Program-made: the position numbers and the translations under genes | In this document: piece after piece, positions 57,506 through 64,000 of the stretch | How positions within the stretch are numbered: the stretch's first letter is position 1 | How the letters are laid out: each line of letters opens with the position of its first letter | Assembly: GCF_900177325.1 (NCBI RefSeq) | Contig: NZ_FXBL01000004.1 | Span: 1,178,001-1,242,000 of the forward strand | Direction: 5' to 3' | From: Mesorhizobium australicum | Lineage (GTDB): Bacteria > Pseudomonadota > Alphaproteobacteria > Rhizobiales > Rhizobiaceae | Length of the DNA stretch: 64,000 nt | The notes under the pieces: model-generated | The model's input: the letters and a program-made list of their open reading frames with translations, nothing else | Database searches by the model: none | What the model was told of the DNA's origin: nothing

Positions 57506-58552
57506 ATGAAATGGAATCGCATTGCCGCCTTCGCCTTTTTTGCCGCAGCCGCAGCCGCTGGCGTCACCGCCACCAACGCATGGGCGCAGGATGTGACACT
57601 GAGATATTCGCAGTGGCTTCCGGCGAACTATGCCCTTCAGAAGGACATCATCGACCCGTGGATTGCCGAGGTCGAGCGCGTCACAGAGGGACGCGTCAAG
57701 GTCAACAAGACGCCGAAGGTCGTCGGAACAGTCGCCGGCCAGTACGATGTGGTCGTGGACGGGCTTGCCGACATAGCGCTGATCGTGCCGGGCTACACAC
57801 CTGGCCGTTTCCCCTATGTTGAAGGCATGGAACTGCCGTTTCTGGGCGACGACCCGACCGCCGGATCGCCTGTTACCCAGAAGACCTACGACAAATTCGT
57901 CGCGCCGACCGGCGAGTTCAAGGATATCGTCGTCCTGAGCATGTTCCGCGGAACCTCCGCGCACTTCGTCGTTAAGGACAAGACGCTGAATTCGCTCAAT
58001 GACGTGAAGGGTCTCAAGCTCCGTAGCCCGCAACTCGCGGTCTCCACTGCCCTCGAGCTCATGGGGGCGGTTCCAATCACCAAGCCGATGTCCGAGGTCT
58101 ACGAGCTGGCATCGAACGGCACGATCGACGGCGGCGTGATCCCGCTCGACACGACACTCGCGTTCAACCTGCCGGGCGTACTTAACAAATACATCGAGGC
58201 GCCCGGCGGCCTCGCGAGCACGGTCGTGATCATCGGCATGAGCCCGGCGGCATGGGAGAAGATTCCCGCCAAAGATCAGGACGCGATCAAGAGCGTGTCG
58301 GGACTGACGCTGGCGACCAACGCCGGCAAGGCCTATTCGGCCTCGCTGAAGGACGCCTACGCCAAGGTTGAAGGCCTCGGCATGAAGATCGAGACCGTCA
58401 GCGACGAGTTCCTGTCATCCATCAAGTCCGTGCTGACGCCGATCCGCACCGACTGGATCAAGATGGCCAAGGAGAAGGGGCTGCCCGATCCTGAGGCGAT
58501 GCTGACCTTTTTCGAGACGGAATACGCAGCTGCTCCGAAGGCGGAGAAGTAA
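57506..58552 (+). CDS. TRAP transporter substrate-binding protein (DctP type), copy B
   Basis: Start chosen at ATG 57506 behind GGGAGGAA, giving 348 aa. A signal peptide covers residues 1-28 (FFAAAAAAGVTATNAWAQ). The mature part runs RYSQWLPANYALQKDIIDPW, VTEGRVKVNKTPKVVG, LPFLGDD, and the Arg helix KGLKLRSPQLAVSTALELMG. The mature N-terminal regions of copies A and B align closely (RYSxWLP, VTEGRV, GLADxA, LxWLGDD/PFLGDD), so they are paralogues that probably bind related acids. A 10-bp perfect hairpin follows the gene. Confidence 0.93.
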   Translation: MKWNRIAAFAFFAAAAAAGVTATNAWAQDVTLRYSQWLPANYALQKDIIDPWIAEVERVTEGRVKVNKTPKVVGTVAGQYDVVVDGLADIALIVPGYTPGRFPYVEGMELPFLGDDPTAGSPVTQKTYDKFVAPTGEFKDIVVLSMFRGTSAHFVVKDKTLNSLNDVKGLKLRSPQLAVSTALELMGAVPITKPMSEVYELASNGTIDGGVIPLDTTLAFNLPGVLNKYIEAPGGLASTVVIIGMSPAAWEKIPAKDQDAIKSVSGLTLATNAGKAYSASLKDAYAKVEGLGMKIETVSDEFLSSIKSVLTPIRTDWIKMAKEKGLPDPEAMLTFFETEYAAAPKAEK

Positions 58553-58562
58553 GATACGGAAG

Positions 58563-58589
58563 CTGGCCGCCGGCTCCGTCGGCGGCCAG
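58563..58589. terminator. Strong hairpin after TRAP binding protein B
   Basis: CTGGCCGCCG (58563-58572) and CGGCGGCCAG (58580-58589) form a perfect 10-bp stem with a 7-nt loop, in the 95-base gap before the ligase gene. It lacks a T-run and parallels the hairpin after copy A. Confidence 0.65.
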
Positions 58590-58647
58590 TCTCACAATCG
58601 GGCAAGGGCCCCAGGCCATGGCCCTGACAACGAACGGGAGGAAAAGA

Positions 58648-60585
58648 ATGACGTCGGCAAATCTCGCATCGTCAAAGTGGATAGCGGGGTCGGAGCCTGG
58701 GCAGGGCATCGCCAGAATTCGACTCTTGAACGATCAGGACCGTGCCGAGATCGAGCGGCATCCCCCTTTGTCGCTCCTGCCTGCGGACAACATCTACGAC
58801 TGCATCGCGGCCGCTGCCGTACGCCATCCGGGCAAGACGGCGATCACGCTTCTCGATTCGGCCGACGCGAGCAACATCTCTGAATCCCTCACCTATGAAC
58901 AGTTGATCGACCGGATCGGCAAGGCGAGCAGCCTCTTCGCGAAAATTGCCGGCGCGGACATGCCGATCGTCACCGTGATCGCACCGCTTCACCCGGATGT
59001 GCTCGTCGCATCGTGGGCGGCAGAAACGGTCGGCGTCGTCAATCCGATCAACCCGTTCCTCGACGCCGTCGCGACGATCACCCTGATGAACGCGGCGAAG
59101 TCGAACGTGCTGGTGATTGGCACATCGGCTTTCGGCCCGGGGGTGTGGGACAAGCTCGACCAACTTCGCTCCTCCGTTCCCACCCTAAAGCGGGTCCTCA
59201 TCATCGGCGACGAATCGAGCGCAGACAGCTTCGCTGCGGCTGTCGCGGCCCAGCCGGGCGCGGCATTCTCGAAGGTACAGAGGCGCAAGGGCGCGGACAC
59301 CGCGACCTACATGCCTACCGGCGGCACCACCAGCACGCCGAAGATCGTCCTGCACACGCAGGACAGGCAGTTAATCAATGCCTGGCTGATGGGTGCACTG
59401 ATGGGCGCCGACGAGGACCAGGTTGTCGGCCTGGGAATGCCGCTGTTCCATGTTGGCGGCCTCGTGGCGGCGGCACTTCGAGCCATCATCTTCGGCCAGT
59501 CGCTTATCCTCCTCACCGTCGACGGCTTCCGCAATCCGCGCATCGTCAAGGATTTCTGGCCGCTGATGAAGCGGACCGGCATCACCAACATCATCGCCAC
59601 ACCAACGACGGCGGCCGCCATTCTGGCTTCGGCCGGCGAGGGCGATCATGTCGGGCATTCGGTCCAGACGTTCAGCTGCGGCGGAAGCACCATCCCAGTC
59701 GAACTTTTACGGGCGTTCCACCGCAAGTTCGGGATCTACCTGCGCGAAGTCTGGGGGATGACCGAGTTCCACGGCGTCTCGACCGGTCATCCCAATGACG
59801 GCCGCGAACCGGCGATCGGCTCAGTGGGGCGCAGGTTCGCCTTTCATGACGTGAAGGTTGTAGAACTGGACGAGTACGAGAACTTCGTCCGTGAGGCCGC
59901 GACGGGCGAAAAGGGCATCCTCGTCGTCAGCAGTATCTGCGTCGGCGCGGGTTATCTCGACCCCTCTAAGAACGGCGAGTTCTTCGTCGAGCGCATGCCG
60001 GACGGCAAGGTTTGGGCCAGCACCGGCGACATCGGCTCAATGGACGCGGACGGCCATATCTGGGTGCACGGCCGCCAGAAGGACCTTATCGTGCGCGGCG
60101 GCCACAACATCGACCCCAAGCAGATCGAGGAGGCGCTGCAGCGCCATCCGGCCGTCCAGCTATCCGCGGCCATAGGGCGGCCCGACGCCAAGCGGGGCGA
60201 GATGCCGATCGCTTATGTCCAGCTAAAGCCCGGCGCTTCGGCGAGAACGGAGGAACTGCTTTCCTTCGCCAAGGAGAACATCGCCGAACGGGCCGCCGTG
60301 CCGGTTGACATATCCATCATTCCGGCAATCCCGCTCACGGCAGTCGGCAAGATCGCAAAGCCGACATTGCGCGCTCAGGCGACCGAGGCGGTCGCGCGCG
60401 ACGTCGTGGAAGGGATTGCAGGCAAGGGTTCGGTGAGATCGCTCGAAACCGACATCTCGGGCAAGCGCCTCACCGTCCGTATGCAGGTGTCGCCGACGTA
60501 TCAGGCAGAGCCGGATGCGCTGCGGCGGCAGCTCGACGAGGCGTTCATGACCTTCGAGTTTGCCTCCGATATCCGCCTTGTTTGA
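58648..60585 (+). CDS. AMP-dependent acyl-CoA synthetase/ligase B (long form)
   Basis: Start chosen at ATG 58648 (MTSANLASSKWIAGSEPGQG) behind GGGAGGAA; 645 aa. The P-loop is YMPTGGTTSTPKIVLHT, the adenine motif VWGMTEFHGVS, the hinge KVWASTGDIGSMDADGH with HGRQKDLIVRGGHNIDPKQIE, and the lysine-containing TAVGKIAKPTLRAQ. The P-loop has Thr-Ser-Thr where many have Ser/Gly, but the TGGT core is kept. The last 60 residues (VRSLETDISGKRLTVRMQV) form an extra domain of unknown role not present in ligase A. The 5' hairpin may couple it to the upstream binding protein. Confidence 0.9.
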   Translation: MTSANLASSKWIAGSEPGQGIARIRLLNDQDRAEIERHPPLSLLPADNIYDCIAAAAVRHPGKTAITLLDSADASNISESLTYEQLIDRIGKASSLFAKIAGADMPIVTVIAPLHPDVLVASWAAETVGVVNPINPFLDAVATITLMNAAKSNVLVIGTSAFGPGVWDKLDQLRSSVPTLKRVLIIGDESSADSFAAAVAAQPGAAFSKVQRRKGADTATYMPTGGTTSTPKIVLHTQDRQLINAWLMGALMGADEDQVVGLGMPLFHVGGLVAAALRAIIFGQSLILLTVDGFRNPRIVKDFWPLMKRTGITNIIATPTTAAAILASAGEGDHVGHSVQTFSCGGSTIPVELLRAFHRKFGIYLREVWGMTEFHGVSTGHPNDGREPAIGSVGRRFAFHDVKVVELDEYENFVREAATGEKGILVVSSICVGAGYLDPSKNGEFFVERMPDGKVWASTGDIGSMDADGHIWVHGRQKDLIVRGGHNIDPKQIEEALQRHPAVQLSAAIGRPDAKRGEMPIAYVQLKPGASARTEELLSFAKENIAERAAVPVDISIIPAIPLTAVGKIAKPTLRAQATEAVARDVVEGIAGKGSVRSLETDISGKRLTVRMQVSPTYQAEPDALRRQLDEAFMTFEFASDIRLV

Positions 60586-60626
60586 GGTGCGGCCGAGGCA
60601 GCGCCCGTGAAGCGCAGCCTCGCACA

Positions 60627-61832
60627 CTAGCGTCCGGCGACTATCTGGCGGCCGATCACCATCCGCTGGATTTCGGACGGGCCTTCCGCGCTGAGCAGAC
60701 ACAACGTGTCGCGATACAGACGCTCGATCTCGAACTGCTTCGAATAGCCGTTCGAGCCGTGGATGCGGAACGAATCCTCGGCGACCTCCTTGGCAGCCTC
60801 GGAAGCGAAGAGCTTGGCCATGCCGGCCTCTAGGTCCGAGCGGCGGCCGGCATCTTTCGCAGCGGCAGCATTGCGGGTCAGAAGACGCGCGGCCTCGATC
60901 TTGGTCGCCATGTCGGCGAGCTTGAACTGGATCGCCTGATGCTCGGCGATCGGCTTGCCGAACGTCTCGCGCGTGCGGGCATAATCGAGCGCCACCTCGA
61001 AGCTGCGCTGTGCGAGACCGACGCACAGAGACGCTGCGCCGACCCGGCCGACTTCCATCGCCGATAGCATCTGGGTGAAGCCAAGGCCAAGACCTGCCTC
61101 TTCGCCGAGGATCCGATCGGGGCAGCACCGATATCCCTCAAGCACGAGGTCTGTTGTGTCGACGCCGCGATCGCCCATCTTCTCGATGACTTCCGATATG
61201 GTCACGCCGGCGAAGCGCCCGGTATTTGTCGCCGCAAACGGTTCCTTCTCTACGATGAAGCAGGTCATGCCTGCATAGGCAGGCTCGGCGGTCGGGTCCG
61301 TCTTGACGAGGACGAACACCACACCAGCGCCGAGGCCGTTGGTGATCCAGCGCTTTCGACCGTGGAGCGACCACGATCCGTCCTGCTCTCGGACCCCGCG
61401 TGCCTCGATCGCCTGCACGTCGGAGCCGGCATGCGGTTCGGTCAGTGAAAACGCTCCCCGCAGTGCTCCGCTGGCGAGGCGCGGCAGCAGATCGGAGCGC
61501 TGCCCGTCCGTGCCGCCGCTGAGAACCAGAGCGGAGCACAGCGTGTGCGTGTTCAGTACTCCGGAGAGGGAGAACCAGCCGCGCGCAATCTCTTCCATGA
61601 TGGCCGCGTGGGTGAGCGTGTCGAGGCCAAGGCCCCCATAGGCCTGTGGCACGATTGTGCCGAACAGGCCAAGCTCCCGCATCTGCTGGACGAGAGCATG
61701 CGGGAACTCCGTCTCCGCCGTTGGCCCGTTGGCCGTCGGCAAAACGTACCGGTCGACGAAGTCCCGCACCGTCGCAATCAGCGGGTGAACACTTCTGCCG
61801 GACGCAACTTGATCCGATCCTGAGGAACCCAT
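60627..61832 (-). CDS. Acyl-CoA dehydrogenase
   Basis: A 401-aa protein. The flavin/substrate motif is AFSLTEPHAGSDVQAIEARG, followed by KRWITNGLGAGVVFVLVKTD, TETFGKP-like RTRETFGKPIAEHQ, and the late IHGSNGYSKQFEIERLYRD with the probable catalytic Glu in LSAEGPSEIQR. The EGPSE motif differs from the usual EGTSE but keeps the Glu. It would dehydrogenate an acyl-CoA and pass electrons to ETF. It stops 42 bases after the convergent ligase B. Confidence 0.93.
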   Translation of the reverse strand: MGSSGSDQVASGRSVHPLIATVRDFVDRYVLPTANGPTAETEFPHALVQQMRELGLFGTIVPQAYGGLGLDTLTHAAIMEEIARGWFSLSGVLNTHTLCSALVLSGGTDGQRSDLLPRLASGALRGAFSLTEPHAGSDVQAIEARGVREQDGSWSLHGRKRWITNGLGAGVVFVLVKTDPTAEPAYAGMTCFIVEKEPFAATNTGRFAGVTISEVIEKMGDRGVDTTDLVLEGYRCCPDRILGEEAGLGLGFTQMLSAMEVGRVGAASLCVGLAQRSFEVALDYARTRETFGKPIAEHQAIQFKLADMATKIEAARLLTRNAAAAKDAGRRSDLEAGMAKLFASEAAKEVAEDSFRIHGSNGYSKQFEIERLYRDTLCLLSAEGPSEIQRMVIGRQIVAGR

Positions 61833-61838
61833 CGGTGA

Positions 61839-63503
61839 TCAACCCGGATAGGCGCGCTGGATGATCGCGTCGAAATCGACCGACATCGGCAGCGTGCCGT
61901 AGGCCTTGCCGCCTTCGTCGCCGAGGCGGGTCATGCAGAACGCGTCCGCCACGTAGTTCGGCGCCGTGCGGATCAGCGTCGCCGCCTGGATCGCGATCGC
62001 CATGCGTTCGGCGAGATAGCGGGCGCGCAGTTCGGGCATGTGATCGTCGTAGACCAGCGCCCTGCATTCGTCGATCGTCGCATCGAGCCGGGCATCCTGT
62101 CCGCGAACGAGCTCCAACTCCTCAAAGAAGACTTCGCCCGACAGAGGCTCCTTGCGGAAGGCACGCAGGATGTCGAGGCTGATCACGTTGCCCGGGCCCT
62201 CCCAGATGCCGTGGATAGGCGATTCACGGTAGACGCGGGGCATCACGGATTCCTCGATGTAACCCGGCCCTCCATGGGTCTCGAGACATTCGTGGACGAA
62301 CGGCACAATGCGCTTGTTGACCCAATATTTTGCGACGGCGACAGAGATGCGCCCGAACGCGCGTTCGCGTTCGTCAGACACCGAGGCGTCGAAGGCGCGT
62401 GCGATGCGCATCATCATCGTGGTCGCAGCCTCGGACTCGATCGCGAGATCCGCAAGCACGTTGCGCATCAGCGGCTGGTCGACGAGGCGACGCTGGAAGG
62501 CCGTGCGGTTGCGCGTGTGATGGATCGCCTGCGTCAGCGACAACCGCATCATGCCGGTCGGGATGAGGGCGCAGCCGAACCGGGTGTGGAGCATGAATTC
62601 CATGACCGTTGGAATGCCGCGGCCCTCCTCGCCGATCAGCCAGCCATGGGTGCCCTCGAACTCCAGTTCCGTAGATGCGTTCGACTTGTTGCCGAGCTTG
62701 TCCTTGAGGCGCTCCAGAGAGATCGGATTGCGTGTTCCGTCCGGAAGCCAGCGCGGAACGAGGAAGCAGCCCGGACCTTTCTCGGTCTGCGCCACCACGA
62801 AGATAATGTCCGCGCCGGCTGCCGAGCAGAACCATTTGTGGCCGGTGAGGAGATATTCGTTGCCCGGTCCCGGCTGACCCGTCGGCGTCGCGAAGGTCGA
62901 ATTGCGGCGGATGTCGGAGCCGCCCTGCTTTTCCGTCGAGGTGAAGGCCATACTGATGCCCTTCTTCTCCCAATGCGGGATCTGACGGGAGTCGTATTCC
63001 TTCGAGATCATCAAGGGTTCCCAGACCTTGGCCAGTTCGGGCTGCTTGCGGATCATCGGAACGATGCCGTAGGTGATGTCCACCGGGCACAGAACCCCAC
63101 ATTCGAGCTGCGAGAACAGGATTTCGGCCGCGCCGCGCGCAACATGCGATCCGCTTCGGTTGGCGCGCCACGGCAGCGCATGCACCTCGTGCTCGAACGC
63201 CAGGCCCATGATGTCATGCCATGACGGATGGAATTCCACCGTATCGACACGCTGGCCGAAACGGTTGAAGCGGCGTAGCTCGGGCACGATCCGGTTCGCA
63301 AGGTTTGCCTTCTCGATCCACTCGGGATCGAAAACCTTGCCGCCAAGCGCCATGAGATTGTCGTTCGCCCAGGCACCTCCTTCCCGCTCGACCGCCTCTC
63401 TAAGCACCGTGTCCTGCTCATAGGCGTTCACGAACTCGAGTGGCGGCGGCTGGTTTTCGACGACGTGGGTACGAAGCTGGGTCCTGGGCTGGGGATAGGA
63501 CAT
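61839..63503 (-). CDS. AidB-like acyl-CoA dehydrogenase
   Basis: Start chosen at ATG 63503 (MSYPQPRTQLRTHVVENQ), giving 554 aa, the length of AidB rather than of ordinary acyl-CoA dehydrogenases (about 390). Characteristic points are GISMAFTSTEKQGGSDIRRN (the AidB-type MTEKQGGSD motif), HKWFCSAAGADIIFVVAQT, the C-terminal LETHGGPGYIEESVMPRVYRE and WEGPGNVISLDILRA. AidB-type proteins bind FAD and DNA and respond to alkylation, but family members in catabolic clusters may be true dehydrogenases. It follows the previous gene by six bases on the same strand. Confidence 0.93.
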   Translation of the reverse strand: MSYPQPRTQLRTHVVENQPPPLEFVNAYEQDTVLREAVEREGGAWANDNLMALGGKVFDPEWIEKANLANRIVPELRRFNRFGQRVDTVEFHPSWHDIMGLAFEHEVHALPWRANRSGSHVARGAAEILFSQLECGVLCPVDITYGIVPMIRKQPELAKVWEPLMISKEYDSRQIPHWEKKGISMAFTSTEKQGGSDIRRNSTFATPTGQPGPGNEYLLTGHKWFCSAAGADIIFVVAQTEKGPGCFLVPRWLPDGTRNPISLERLKDKLGNKSNASTELEFEGTHGWLIGEEGRGIPTVMEFMLHTRFGCALIPTGMMRLSLTQAIHHTRNRTAFQRRLVDQPLMRNVLADLAIESEAATTMMMRIARAFDASVSDERERAFGRISVAVAKYWVNKRIVPFVHECLETHGGPGYIEESVMPRVYRESPIHGIWEGPGNVISLDILRAFRKEPLSGEVFFEELELVRGQDARLDATIDECRALVYDDHMPELRARYLAERMAIAIQAATLIRTAPNYVADAFCMTRLGDEGGKAYGTLPMSVDFDAIIQRAYPG

Positions 63504-63736
63504 AGACAATCTCCGATTCGGCCAGCGCGGGAATGCACGCACATGCCCGACGCACTAAATGGTATGGTGACTTACGATACACTTCATGCTGAAGACGTCC
63601 AGAGTTTATGGCTCCCCAAAATTGTATTCCAGCATAAAGTTAGCTTGCTTACGTTATCGGCTCGGTGCTACAGCTTGGATGGTTACGACCTCAGCGTCGC
63701 GATCGGCTGGGTCCTCACGGGGGAGCGAGAAACCCA
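63504..63736. promoter_or_regulatory. Divergent promoter region, AidB-like gene and TRAP operon
   Basis: About 230 AT-richer bases between divergent genes. I see no gene, and no dyad as strong as that at 57390. Promoters for the leftward AidB-like/acyl-CoA-dehydrogenase unit and the rightward TRAP permease unit are expected here. Confidence 0.4.
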
Positions 63737-64000
63737 ATGCGCAAACTCGGAAATCTGATTTCCTACGCGGCGTCCGCCCTGATGCTCAGCCTCATGGTGC
63801 TGACCGTCTTGGACGTCATCGGGCGGAACGTCTTCGGCCATCCGCTCCGCGGGGCGACGGAATTGACCGAGATCGCACTTGTCGTCCTGACGTTCTTGCT
63901 GTTTCCATTTCTCGCTTTGAGATCCCAGCACATCGTCGCCGATGTCGCCGATTCGTTCGGTAGCCGTATTCTCGACGTTCTGCAGATCCTCCTGACGGCG
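63737..64000 (+). CDS. TRAP transporter small permease (DctQ), cut by the right edge
   Basis: Begins at ATG 63737 and is open to the end, so only the first 88 residues are visible. Two membrane helices are seen (ISYAASALMLSLMVLTVLDV and IALVVLTFLLFPFLALRS), with the family motif VIGRNVFGHPLRGATELTE between them and HIVADV after the second. DctQ is the small subunit that pairs with DctM. It is the probable membrane partner for one of the TRAP binding proteins encoded earlier in the cluster. Confidence 0.9.
   Translation, partial: MRKLGNLISYAASALMLSLMVLTVLDVIGRNVFGHPLRGATELTEIALVVLTFLLFPFLALRSQHIVADVADSFGSRILDVLQILLTA

Overview
The window is high-GC DNA from an alphaproteobacterium, most likely of the order Hyphomicrobiales (Rhizobiales) and perhaps Phyllobacteriaceae-like. 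This is inferred from dense tail-to-head operons with ATGA overlaps, TGA-N9-TCA iron boxes of the RirA type, a CopB/multicopper-oxidase pair, many IclR, GntR and Lrp regulators, and abundant CoA-dependent acid catabolism. No ribosomal or other marker gene is present, so the assignment is indirect.

Layout. (1) About 0.3-9.4 kb is a phage-derived element read on the minus strand: tyrosine integrase, AlpA-type regulator, HNH-like small protein, replication-initiator-like protein, a non-coding stretch with two repeat families (candidate origin), then virion-type genes ending in a tail-fibre-like protein and two possible membrane micro-ORFs. No large terminase, portal or capsid gene is visible. 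(2) 9.5-18.3 kb is an iron-siderophore locus: TonB receptor, enterochelin-esterase-like hydrolase, periplasmic binding protein, permease and ATPase (minus strand), a convergent siderophore-interacting reductase, and a divergent TetR regulator. The ATPase gene carries a 141-143 bp palindromic element inserted in frame. (3) 18.3-22.5 kb is copper resistance: multicopper oxidase, a small Cys/His-rich exported protein and a CopB P-type ATPase behind a CueR-type promoter. (4) 22.5-36.8 kb is an organic-acid catabolic cluster: IclR, aldehyde dehydrogenase, SDR, two family III CoA-transferases, acyl-CoA dehydrogenase, acetyl-CoA hydrolase/transferase-type enzyme, cyclase-family hydrolase, FAH-family enzyme, and a NitT/TauT-type ABC transporter with a GntR regulator inside its operon. 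(5) 36.8-42.7 kb holds an Lrp regulator divergent from a large thiamine-diphosphate E1/transketolase-like enzyme, then a beta-hydroxy-acid dehydrogenase coupled to a BKACE beta-keto-acid cleavage enzyme, and another IclR. (6) 42.7-51.2 kb is housekeeping and stress: universal stress protein, anti-sigma-like membrane protein, Bfd/Bfr iron storage, RNase D-like exonuclease, M20 peptidase, TVP38 membrane protein, flavin disulfide reductase and an orphan histidine kinase. (7) A tRNA-Arg(ACG) at 51.5 kb is followed by a gene-poor scar and then a second CoA-dependent catabolic region (52-64 kb): CoA-transferase, two paralogous TRAP binding proteins, nitroreductase, two AMP-dependent ligases, an SDR, two acyl-CoA dehydrogenases, and a TRAP small permease running off the right edge.

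The strongest candidates for unusual biology are the palindromic element translated inside an ABC ATPase, the minimal phage-like element with phased repeats and an iteron cluster, and the two uncharacterised catabolic clusters with their repeated operator-like sites. All coordinates were read by eye; family calls rest on recognisable motifs and no search was run.
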